DNA from: a bacterium
GTDB taxonomy: Bacteria > Krumholzibacteriota > Krumholzibacteriia > LZORAL124-64-63
Assembly (NCBI GenBank): GCA_018652925.1
Contig: JABIBH010000394.1
Location: 1-7,806, forward strand
DNA length: 7,806 nucleotides
Direction: 5' to 3'
The first letter of the stretch is position 1; every line of letters begins with the position of its first letter. Shown piece by piece: positions 1 to 6,107 of this stretch. The notes beneath the pieces are model-generated. The model searched no databases. It saw only the letters and a program-made list of their open reading frames with translations, and had not been told where the DNA came from. Made by a program: the position numbers and the translations under genes.

Positions 1-1100
1 ACAGTACCGTATTCAATCCTGCTGCTATCACCGCGGGGGAGAAAGCTCGTTTCGATTCCTCAATTGCTGTAGCTCAGGATCACGAAGATCGCTTTGCTCC
101 ACTGTTTGACAGTTTTGGCAGCTATGTAACTGACACTGCTATTGCCAGCAATCGTCACCACTACTGGAATGGCAACGCTGCGATGGCTACTGGAATCAAT
201 AGTAAAATAGCATTCGGTGCCTCACTTACTGATCGCTATGACTGGTCTTACGATTTCGCTGAGGACATGCTCAACCCGGACCCAAGTGGTAACCCGGAGT
301 TTCCTCGAGACAGTATTCTTGAGCGCAGAACCTATTCAATAGGTGGTGCTTTGAGAGACTTGTCAGCAGGTTTGAGCTATGAGTTAACTCCTGCTTTAAG
401 TGTTGGTGCAGCTTTGCATTACCTGTTTGGAACTCAAACCGGTGTAATGAGCTCACGCTTTTTCCAGGAACCTGCAAACAGTTACTCCAATGAATTCGAC
501 AATGACGTAGAAGGCGTTTCAGCAAGTTACGGCATCCTGTTCAATGCAAATGAGCGTCTGTCTTTGGGTGTTTCTTATGAGCCTGCTTATGATATCGATG
601 GAGAACAGGTAGATTACACAGCGGACTCAATTGAAGTTGTTACTTCTGAGTCAACTGTAAATTACCCGGGTCGATACCGTGCTGGTCTGGCATTTTTCCC
701 ACGAACTGATCCTCGGACAACTTTCACTGCGGAGTTCATCTTTACTCCGTGGAGCGAGCTTCAGGACAGTCGTGTTGAAGAAGATCAGTATCTTGAAGAC
801 ACATTCGATGTCCGTATCGGTGTAGAGCATGTTTTCTATAATGGTGCTCCATTGAGATTCGGATTCCGTCACACAGATGTAGCAACTAACAATGAAGTTT
901 CCCGCAGTTCTTTTTCAATGGGAACTGGCATGGAGTTTGGTCCTGGATCATTCTCATTCTCGGTTGAACTTTCAAAAATGACGAGTCGCCAGGATCATAT
1001 CTTTGGCTATGAAGCTTACGACGATTTTTATGCACCAGACGATACTCGCGTTGAGGACACAAGGTTCCGCGTTGGTGCTGGTTACACTTACTTGTTCTAG
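1..1100 (+). CDS. Outer-membrane beta-barrel protein, FadL/PorV-like (5' end outside window)
   Basis: The reading frame is open from base 3 to the TAG at 1098-1100 and shows 365 residues; the true start and signal peptide lie upstream of the window. An ATG at 183 falls in the middle of conserved-looking sequence and is not the start. Near the visible N-terminus is FNPAA, resembling the NPA segment that follows the hatch region in FadL/OmpP1-type barrels. The rest is rich in alternating polar and aromatic/hydrophobic strands (for example SIGGALRDLSAGLSYELT and LSVGAALHYLFG) with Asp/Asn/Ser-rich loops. It ends in GYTYLF: a terminal Phe with alternating aromatics is the classic signal for the BAM machinery. 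Inferred role: an outer-membrane channel or transport barrel, substrate unknown. The exported nucleotidase 20 bases downstream hints at nucleoside or phosphate uptake, but this rests on context only. The barrel call is firm; the exact family is not. Confidence 0.75.
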   Translation, partial: STVFNPAAITAGEKARFDSSIAVAQDHEDRFAPLFDSFGSYVTDTAIASNRHHYWNGNAAMATGINSKIAFGASLTDRYDWSYDFAEDMLNPDPSGNPEFPRDSILERRTYSIGGALRDLSAGLSYELTPALSVGAALHYLFGTQTGVMSSRFFQEPANSYSNEFDNDVEGVSASYGILFNANERLSLGVSYEPAYDIDGEQVDYTADSIEVVTSESTVNYPGRYRAGLAFFPRTDPRTTFTAEFIFTPWSELQDSRVEEDQYLEDTFDVRIGVEHVFYNGAPLRFGFRHTDVATNNEVSRSSFSMGTGMEFGPGSFSFSVELSKMTSRQDHIFGYEAYDDFYAPDDTRVEDTRFRVGAGYTYLF

Positions 1101-1109
1101 GAAGCAATC

Positions 1110-1114
1110 AGGAG
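1110..1114 (+). promoter_or_regulatory. Shine-Dalgarno AGGAG that favours the second of two ATG codons
   Basis: AGGAG lies 3 bases before the ATG at 1118 and 6 bases before the ATG at 1121. The two ATGs are adjacent and in frame. The 6-base spacing is nearer the usual optimum, so the start at 1121 is preferred; the protein differs by only one Met. Confidence 0.6.
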
Positions 1115-1120
1115 ATAATG

Positions 1121-2800
1121 ATGAAAATTCGTCAAATACTTTTACTTCTGGTTATGCTGTTGATGGCATTCTCGGCAACTGCCGATAATGGACAACTGCG
1201 GCTGCACTTGATCTGGTCCAACGATGTCCACGGTCATGTTGCCCCGGAAGAAGCAAGGTTTATGAACCCTGCATTTCCTCCACCACTTGGTGGCGGTGCA
1301 TCAGTTGCAACCTATGTAAAAGCAGTTCGCCAGATGGCAGCTGATAACGGGGAAGCAGTTCTGATTCTTGATGCTGGTGATACTTTTCAAGGAACACCGG
1401 TAGGTACCAAGACTGAAGGACGTGCAATGTCTGCGTACTTCAATCATATTGGTTACGATGCAATTGTTCCAGGCAACCATGATTTTGATCTCGGCAAGCA
1501 TGTAGCTGAAAGAATGGCAACAGAAAGCAATATGCCCTGGGTTTGTGCAAACTTGCGCGATGAATCAACTGGTGAAATTGTCGATTGGTGCCAGCCAACA
1601 TTGATGCTTGATAAAGGCGGAATGAAAATTGGTATTATCGGTATTATAACTCCAGGAACTGTCCACATGGCATTTCCTGACAATATTGCCGGTCTGATTT
1701 TTGACCCGATGAAACCTGCTATTGAAAAATACAGGGATGAACTCAGAGCTCAAGGTGCAGACCTTATTGTTCTGCTTATTCATGAAGGTCTGCCATATGA
1801 TGCCGACGCTGGCTGGAAACAGATTGCCAGTGAAGAAGCTCAAACATCGCAGGATGCACAGGGCAGTGGCTACGGTTTTGTTCACGGTGGTGGCATGAAT
1901 CTTATGGAATTGGCACATGTTACTCATGGCATCGATTTCGCTATTGGTGGACATACTCACCGTGGTTACCACGAACCCTGGATTGACCCTGTAACCCATA
2001 CTCTCTGTTTTGAGTCTTTTGGTAACGGTTCAAGTATCGGCCATGCAATCATCAACATCGATAGAAAGAACAGAATTGTTCTTGGTTATGACAAACCTCA
2101 TGATCGTGGAACTCTTATCACATTGTTTGAAGATGAAATCTGGCCAGATGTTGAAATGGCTGAAGTGTTGCGTCCATACATTGAAAAAACTGAAGCTGCA
2201 ATGAATATCAAAGTTGGTAGCGCATCTGTGAATCTGACCCGTGGTGGTCCCGGCTCCAGCTTGATGGGTAACTTTGTAACAGATGCTATGCTCTCATATT
2301 TCAATGCAGACTTTTCTTTCCAGAATGTTGGTGGTCTCCGTGCTGATTTGCCAGCAGGTGACCTGACTATCAAAGATATTTTCTCTGTACTGCCATTTGG
2401 CAACGAGCTTGTTCTTGTTGAAATGGATGGCGCCATGATTCGCAAAATTATTGAGCGCAAAGTTCGTGGAAGTTCCGGTGGGCTTTGTATTGCCGGTGTT
2501 CACACTGTGTTCAATAAAAATCGTGAAAATTGGGACAGGGTCTGTAGTTTGACTCTCAATGATGAACCAATCGTGCCTGAAAAAACATATAAAGTAGTTT
2601 GTACAACTTATCTGATGGAAGGTAACAGTGGGCTGGATTTTCTGACCACAATTTCTGCCAATAAGATTGAGTTGACCCAAATCACTACAGCAGAAACAGT
2701 TGAGCTGTATCTGAAGAATAACTCCCCGGTTCGTCCAAAAATTGACGATCGATGGGTTGAAGATCCAACAGCAGAACAGGCAGATTATCTAAAAAATTAG
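1121..2800 (+). CDS. Exported 5'-nucleotidase / UshA-family metallophosphoesterase
   Basis: A two-domain 5'-nucleotidase-family enzyme of 559 residues, close to the usual length of about 550. Residues 1-21 form a signal peptide (basic KIRQ, a Leu/Met-rich core, and an ATA-D signal-peptidase-I-like site); there is no lipobox, so a periplasmic location is expected. The N-terminal calcineurin-like domain has all the metal motifs: NDVHGH (D35, H37), GDTFQGTP (D87), GNHDFD (N119, with H120 and D123 as the likely catalytic dyad), H221 in HEG, and GGHTH (H278, H280). The C-terminal nucleotidase domain has GNFVTDAM, NVGGLR and LPFGN. F426 of LPFGN and Y497 of TTYLMEG align with the two aromatic residues that stack the base in UshA and CD73, which supports a nucleotide substrate. 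The usual GGDG loop reads GNSG. The reaction is likely release of phosphate from nucleotides or sugar nucleotides, but the family also includes 2',3'-cyclic phosphodiesterases and SoxB-like proteins, so the exact substrate is open. It follows the barrel gene by 20 bases and is probably co-transcribed. Confidence 0.9.
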   Translation: MKIRQILLLLVMLLMAFSATADNGQLRLHLIWSNDVHGHVAPEEARFMNPAFPPPLGGGASVATYVKAVRQMAADNGEAVLILDAGDTFQGTPVGTKTEGRAMSAYFNHIGYDAIVPGNHDFDLGKHVAERMATESNMPWVCANLRDESTGEIVDWCQPTLMLDKGGMKIGIIGIITPGTVHMAFPDNIAGLIFDPMKPAIEKYRDELRAQGADLIVLLIHEGLPYDADAGWKQIASEEAQTSQDAQGSGYGFVHGGGMNLMELAHVTHGIDFAIGGHTHRGYHEPWIDPVTHTLCFESFGNGSSIGHAIINIDRKNRIVLGYDKPHDRGTLITLFEDEIWPDVEMAEVLRPYIEKTEAAMNIKVGSASVNLTRGGPGSSLMGNFVTDAMLSYFNADFSFQNVGGLRADLPAGDLTIKDIFSVLPFGNELVLVEMDGAMIRKIIERKVRGSSGGLCIAGVHTVFNKNRENWDRVCSLTLNDEPIVPEKTYKVVCTTYLMEGNSGLDFLTTISANKIELTQITTAETVELYLKNNSPVRPKIDDRWVEDPTAEQADYLKN

Positions 2801-2824
2801 AAAAAAGCAGCAAATTATTCTCAA

Positions 2825-2871
2825 GCCCGCCTTGATTTGTCCGATGACATAGTTAAGGCGGGCAGACTTTT
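2825..2871 (+). terminator. Probable intrinsic terminator after the barrel/nucleotidase unit
   Basis: A perfect 9-bp outer stem (GCCCGCCTT at 2825-2833 with AAGGCGGGC at 2855-2863) continues inward through four A-U/G-U pairs, a one-base bulge at 2850 and a further 4-bp stem (TGTC/GACA) closing on a CGAT loop. The T run (TTTT, 2868-2871) is short and set off from the stem by AGAC, so termination may be incomplete and some read-through into the Clp-like gene is possible. Confidence 0.6.
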
Positions 2872-2879
2872 ACCCGTAA

Positions 2880-2894
2880 ACCTGAAAATCAGGT
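2880..2894 (+). other. Small perfect hairpin in the leader of the Clp-like gene
   Basis: ACCTGA and TCAGGT form a 6-bp stem around a 3-base AAA loop, 42 bases before the GTG start at 2937 and 16 bases after the larger hairpin. No T run follows, so it is not a terminator by itself. It could be an mRNA leader structure or an operator-like inverted repeat. The rest of 2801-2936 shows no convincing promoter hexamers to my eye. Confidence 0.35.
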
Positions 2895-2936
2895 GTCGGC
2901 ATTGATCGACTGAACGGACTTTTAAGGAGAATAGAA

Positions 2937-4163
2937 GTGATTAGGTTATCAACTGGTCAAAACAATGAGCAGATACACCGATTCCAAAAGCAAATGAATA
3001 GAATGGTAGTTGGCCAGGAAACTGCCTCACATACAATTGCTGACAGTCTAAGTCGTCTGGTTGCTGGCATTCAGGACTCTGAACGACCACTTCTAACTAT
3101 GATGTTTACCGGCCCTACCGGGGTAGGAAAAACTGAAACAGTTCGCTGTCTTGCAGAAACCATATTTGGTGATCGACGTGCCTTTACCCGTATCAATTGC
3201 CAGGAATTCTCAGCCCACTATAATATTTCCAAATTGCTCGGCTCACCTCCAGGATATGTTGGTGGCGAAATAAGACCTCAGCTTGCTCAGGAAAATCTGG
3301 ACAAGCATCATGTGAAGTCTATTGAAAACGGCAGTGGTATGATTTCTGAAGTCGATTCTCATCTCCATCGTATGTATCCAGTAGACTCAGAGAAGAAGAT
3401 GTCTATCATACTGTTCGACGAAATTGAAAAAGCTCATCCCAAAATGTGGAACACGCTGTTGGGCATTCTTGAAGATGGCCATCTTGTGCTTGCAAATAAC
3501 GAAGAAGTAAATTTCACCAATGCAATTATCATTCTGACAACAAATGTCGGAAGTAATATAATCAGTGAAGAACTTACACAGTCACATATCGGTTTCTCAA
3601 GTGGTATCGATAGTGAAAAGATGGACCGGGACATTGAAGAGGCTGTTCAGCGGGAAGCAAAAAAAGTATTCCCGATGGAATTTTTGAATCGGTTTGACAA
3701 CATAATTCCATTCAACACTTTGAAACATGACCATCTCTGCAAAATTCTGGATAACCAGATTTCTCGTGTACATTATCGTGCACTGACTAGTAACGAACCA
3801 TTTTTAATTGAAGTGTCCAGCCGTGCAAAAGAGGAACTTGTCAAACAGGGGACTGATCCTGAGTATGGAGCTCGACCATTGAATCGGGTTATTGAAACCA
3901 ATGTTGTAACTCCTGTTTCACGATACATTTGCAGCGAACAGATTCGTCGTGGTGATCTTGTGATGATTGATTTCATCGACAATGAATTTGTGTTCATGAA
4001 AGAACCAGGCGTCGATTGGGAAACAGATCCACGTCCTCACAGCAATATTTCAAAACCGCAATGGACAAAGACTGATCTCGGGATAAATGACGATGGTGGC
4101 GAGAAAGAAGAAATCGCTATAGAAGCATCAAAGGTTCTTGCCTATTCCGGTGATTTTGAATAA
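2937..4163 (+). CDS. Standalone D2-type Clp/Hsp100 AAA+ ATPase with IGF loop
   Basis: A 408-residue ATPase equivalent to the second ring (D2 plus small C-terminal domain) of ClpA/ClpB/ClpC, with no N-domain, D1 ring or M-domain. The GTG start is set by AAGGAGA 7 bases upstream. Motifs in order: VVGQ (24-27), Walker A GPTGVGKT (59-66), pore loop GSPPGYVGG (102-110, Tyr107), Walker B IILFDE (D161, E162), sensor 1 TTN (201-203), arginine finger in FLNRFD (R252) and sensor 2 GARP (R313). Every catalytic element is present, so it should be an active ring-forming unfoldase. I218-G219-F220 sits between sensor 1 and the arginine finger, where ClpA has its ClpP-binding IGL; ClpB lacks this. From pore Tyr to Walker B Asp there are 54 residues, against about 24 in E. 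coli ClpB as I recall it, so about 30 residues are inserted. Residues from about 356 on form an acidic tail. Short Clp-like AAA proteins of this general type occur in several phyla but have no standard name. Substrate and partner are unknown. Confidence 0.88.
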   Translation: MIRLSTGQNNEQIHRFQKQMNRMVVGQETASHTIADSLSRLVAGIQDSERPLLTMMFTGPTGVGKTETVRCLAETIFGDRRAFTRINCQEFSAHYNISKLLGSPPGYVGGEIRPQLAQENLDKHHVKSIENGSGMISEVDSHLHRMYPVDSEKKMSIILFDEIEKAHPKMWNTLLGILEDGHLVLANNEEVNFTNAIIILTTNVGSNIISEELTQSHIGFSSGIDSEKMDRDIEEAVQREAKKVFPMEFLNRFDNIIPFNTLKHDHLCKILDNQISRVHYRALTSNEPFLIEVSSRAKEELVKQGTDPEYGARPLNRVIETNVVTPVSRYICSEQIRRGDLVMIDFIDNEFVFMKEPGVDWETDPRPHSNISKPQWTKTDLGINDDGGEKEEIAIEASKVLAYSGDFE

Positions 4164-4172
4164 GTCATAAAT

Positions 4173-4209
4173 AAAAAGGGGACGACCTTCATGGTCGTCC
4201 CCTTTTTTT
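4173..4209. terminator. Bidirectional intrinsic terminator between convergent genes
   Basis: A perfect 15-bp inverted repeat (4173-4187 with 4193-4207) surrounds a 5-base TTCAT loop. The GC-rich core GGGGACGACC/GGTCGTCCCC is flanked by A5 on the left and T7 on the right, giving a U tract on both strands. It serves the Clp-like gene (stop at 4163) and, on the other strand, the zinc-ribbon gene (stop at 4221). Confidence 0.95.
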
Positions 4210-4220
4210 GTGTCTGTACG

Positions 4221-4562
4221 CTAAGGTATAAACAGAATCCTGCCACAGCTTTCGCAATGTAAAACTTTGTTCTCATTAGCTACTGAAGAAAATGAAGTTG
4301 GTACGCCGGCAAAGCAGCCAGTGCAATGTCCGTCCCAAACAGCAACAACAGGGTTGTCTACCCGATTCTTGATGCGGTTGAAATAACCGCGCTCACGAGG
4401 TTCAATCTCTTGAATTTGAGCTTCAAGATCAGCTTTGATTTTCTCAGTATCAACTTTTAGACCCATGGTTTCCATTTCAGCAGAATTGTCTGCATCTTCG
4501 GCATCCCTGAGCATAAGTTCCAGATTCTGAATTGAAATCAGCAGTTCCAGTTGTCTGTTCAT
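4221..4562 (-). CDS. Small coiled-coil C4 zinc-ribbon protein (zf-RING_7-like)
   Basis: A 113-residue protein. Residues 1 to about 66 are Glu/Leu/Asp-rich and predicted helical, probably a short coiled coil. The C-terminus is a four-cysteine zinc ribbon: C80-x2-C83 (CTGC), a 19-residue spacer including the GVPTSF segment, and C103-x2-C106 (CESC), ending GRILFIP. This order resembles the widespread C4-type zinc-ribbon (zf-RING_7, formerly DUF164-like) proteins, which usually carry a much longer coiled coil (about 240 residues), so this is a short version. The function of that family is poorly defined, with nucleic-acid or ribosome binding suggested. Its ATG overlaps the ptsN stop as TAATG (one shared base), so translation is probably coupled to ptsN. 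The family assignment is moderately secure; the function is not assigned. Confidence 0.72.
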   Translation of the reverse strand: MNRQLELLISIQNLELMLRDAEDADNSAEMETMGLKVDTEKIKADLEAQIQEIEPRERGYFNRIKNRVDNPVVAVWDGHCTGCFAGVPTSFSSVANENKVLHCESCGRILFIP

Positions 4563-5029
4563 TACTCTTCTCCAGTAAGTGCTTTGAAAGCACTGTCAAA
4601 TTCATCGGCATTCAGGAATGCGTCGCGCAGTGAGTCGTCCTGCATTTTTTCAACCAGTGCCGCCAGAGCGCCAAGGTATTGATTGCCACTATCCTGAGGA
4701 GGCGCAACTAGCATAAAGAAAAGATTTGTTGGCTTGCCGTCAGTGGAATCAAAGTCTATACCTTTACTTGATCTGGCAATTACAACAATAAGATCTTGAG
4801 TAGCCAGAGCTCGACCATGCGGGAAAGCTACACCAGGTCCAATAGCAGTACTACCCAATTGTTCTCGGCTGAGCAACATTTGCAGAACTGTTTCGCGATT
4901 GGAAATTTGGTGATCACTGTCGACAAGTTTGTCGACCATTTCGGCAAGAGCATCTTGTTTGTTTGTTGCTTCAAGTTCAGGGATGAACAGGTCTGGCGAA
5001 GCAAGCTCAAAAACATCTTTGATGTCCAT
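4562..5029 (-). CDS. ptsN: PTS EIIA type-2 domain protein, PtsN-like
   Basis: A 155-residue single-domain protein of the fructose/mannitol EIIA family, matching the usual PtsN length (about 150-160). The phospho-acceptor histidine is H71 in GVAFPHGRA, preceded by LGSTAIGPG, the characteristic family segment (LLSREQLGSTAIG). Other family segments are NLFFMLVAPP and LGALAALVEKMQDD. With no attached EIIB or EIIC, it fits the nitrogen-type PTS, where the phosphorylation state of a cytoplasmic EIIA regulates other proteins rather than carrying sugar. No NPr/HPr or EI gene is in the window. An in-frame GTG at 5038 would add three residues, but the ATG at 5029 is preferred because AAGGTGG lies 5 bases before it. 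It is first in a two-gene minus-strand unit with the zinc-ribbon gene. A sugar-PTS EIIA cannot be fully excluded. Confidence 0.88.
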   Translation of the reverse strand: MDIKDVFELASPDLFIPELEATNKQDALAEMVDKLVDSDHQISNRETVLQMLLSREQLGSTAIGPGVAFPHGRALATQDLIVVIARSSKGIDFDSTDGKPTNLFFMLVAPPQDSGNQYLGALAALVEKMQDDSLRDAFLNADEFDSAFKALTGEE

Positions 5030-5034
5030 TGACA

Positions 5035-5041
5035 CCACCTT
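5035..5041 (-). promoter_or_regulatory. Shine-Dalgarno of ptsN (AAGGTGG), decides the start
   Basis: Read on the minus strand, AAGGTGG ends 5 bases before the ATG at 5029-5027. The two in-frame GTG codons just upstream overlap this motif, so they are poor start candidates. Confidence 0.6.
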
Positions 5042-5066
5042 GAGTGAACGAGGAAAATATGTTACC

Positions 5067-5093
5067 TATAATTGTATACCGAAGTTATACAAT
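5067..5093. promoter_or_regulatory. Inverted repeat with consensus -10 between divergent ptsN and rsgA
   Basis: On the plus strand, 5067-5072 is TATAAT, an exact -10 hexamer, but the best -35 at 17-base spacing (GTGAAC, 5044-5049) matches only about half of the consensus. Next to it is a perfect inverted repeat, ATTGTATA (5071-5078) and TATACAAT (5086-5093), with a 7-base spacer. The repeat also supplies TACAAT -10-like hexamers on both strands. The position between two divergent units and the overlap with the -10 suggest an operator or a back-to-back promoter. AT-rich symmetry could also be chance. The regulator is unknown. Confidence 0.4.
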
Positions 5094-5126
5094 AACTGCG
5101 AATTCCTCAAGTCGCTTTTACAAACT

Positions 5127-5131
5127 GGGAG
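5127..5131 (+). promoter_or_regulatory. Shine-Dalgarno GGGAG pointing to an ATT start for rsgA
   Basis: GGGAG ends 6 bases before the ATT at 5138, the usual spacing. There is no comparable motif in front of the GTG at 5195, the first conventional start codon in this frame. Confidence 0.5.
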
Positions 5132-5137
5132 ATAAAT

Positions 5138-6094
5138 ATTTCAGCAGAGTTTAAAACAGGGGTAGTCATCAGATCACAAAGTGGTCACTGTGCCGTGGTT
5201 TGCCAGGAAATAGAATATCATTGTCGTGTGCGCGGCAAGCTGAAACAGGGTAAACAGAAGTCACACACAGTTGCTGTTGTTGGTGACAAGGTTCGTTTCC
5301 TTGTTATCGATGATAAAGAAGGTGTGATTGAAGAGGTCCTTCCAAGAGCCAACAAGATATCCAGAATGGCTTCGCGCAGGGCAGGAGGCCATATAGAACA
5401 AGTAATTATGGCTAATCTTGACCAGGTTGTGGTTGTGCAGTCTGTAACGGAACCAACTCCAACTGCAGGCTTTGTTGATCGATTATTAATTTCTGGAGAA
5501 CGTTACAAGGTTCCTGCTATTCTCTGCGTCAACAAATGTGATCTTGATGAAAGTGTAATAAATACTCCTGCCTGGGATTACTACAACAATCTTGACTGCA
5601 CAGTTATTTACACTTCTGCAGAAAACGGACTAGGCGTTCCACAACTCAGGGAACAGCTTTCCGACAGAATATCTCTTCTGGTAGGGGCGTCTGGAACTGG
5701 CAAGAGCTCCCTGATTTCTGCTGTGATGCCTGGCTTGGAACTTCGTGTCAGTGAAGTCACAGAAAAAACAGGTCTCGGCAGGCACACAACAACCAGGACA
5801 GAGCTATTTCCAATTGGCGACGGCTTTATTGCAGATTCTGCCGGCATCAGAGGGTTCGATCCCTGGGGAATTGAACCGGAAGATCTTGGTGGTTACTTCT
5901 CAGATTTTTTTGAGCATAACGCCAAATGTCGATTCTCAAGCTGCATCCACGAGAACGAACCAGACTGTGGTGTCAAAAGGGCAGCCGCTTCCGGTAGCTT
6001 GCCAGAGTGGCGATACAAGGCATATATGCTACTGCTGAAACAGCTTCGTGAACGGTTGTCGGAAAAATCAGTCAGGTATCGAAAAAAACGATAG
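5138..6094 (+). CDS. rsgA: Ribosome small-subunit biogenesis GTPase RsgA (YjeQ)
   Basis: RsgA is a circularly permuted GTPase that checks late 30S ribosome maturation. Numbered from the conventional GTG at 5195, the order is an OB-fold, then G4 NKCD (113-116), G5 TSA (140-142), G1 GASGTGKS (164-171), G2 RHTTTR (196-201) and G3 DSAG (214-217). A C-terminal zinc motif C245-x4-C250-x-H252-x5-C258 follows, then a basic helix. The G4-G5-G1-G2-G3 order and the zinc motif are diagnostic. The start is odd. The GTG cuts the first OB strand, whereas the frame upstream encodes FKTGVVIRSQSG, which fits the RsgA N-terminus. The frame is open back to the stop at 5093 but contains no ATG, GTG or TTG before 5195. 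ATT at 5138 has a well-spaced GGGAG and gives 318 residues; the GTG start would give 299. The GT9 gene follows after 13 bases. Confidence 0.93.
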   Translation: MSAEFKTGVVIRSQSGHCAVVCQEIEYHCRVRGKLKQGKQKSHTVAVVGDKVRFLVIDDKEGVIEEVLPRANKISRMASRRAGGHIEQVIMANLDQVVVVQSVTEPTPTAGFVDRLLISGERYKVPAILCVNKCDLDESVINTPAWDYYNNLDCTVIYTSAENGLGVPQLREQLSDRISLLVGASGTGKSSLISAVMPGLELRVSEVTEKTGLGRHTTTRTELFPIGDGFIADSAGIRGFDPWGIEPEDLGGYFSDFFEHNAKCRFSSCIHENEPDCGVKRAAASGSLPEWRYKAYMLLLKQLRERLSEKSVRYRKKR

Positions 6095-6107
6095 AGCAGG
6101 AGAGTAA

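Noticed and set aside
1565..1999. A 144-codon minus-strand open frame inside the nucleotidase gene.
   Set aside because: It is fully antisense to conserved metallophosphoesterase motifs, and its product has no domain pattern.
1121..2800. Loss of the substrate-stacking aromatics in the nucleotidase, suspected from GNSG in place of GGDG and the Leu that follows.
   Set aside because: The aligned stacking positions in UshA/CD73 are the Phe of PFGN and the aromatic about eight residues before the end of the GGDG(Y/F) segment; here they are F426 and Y497, both aromatic.
2801..2936. A possible heat-shock (CIRCE-type) operator before the Clp-like gene.
   Set aside because: The inverted repeats present (GCCCGCCTT/AAGGCGGGC and ACCTGA/TCAGGT) do not match the CIRCE sequence or its 9-base spacing.
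4796..5032. A plus-strand open frame opposite ptsN.
   Set aside because: It lies antisense to the phospho-histidine region of ptsN, with no ribosome-binding site or recognisable product.
5195..5197. GTG at 5195 as the natural start of rsgA.
   Set aside because: It has no Shine-Dalgarno and would delete the first strand of the OB-fold encoded upstream in the same frame; it is kept only as the fallback start.
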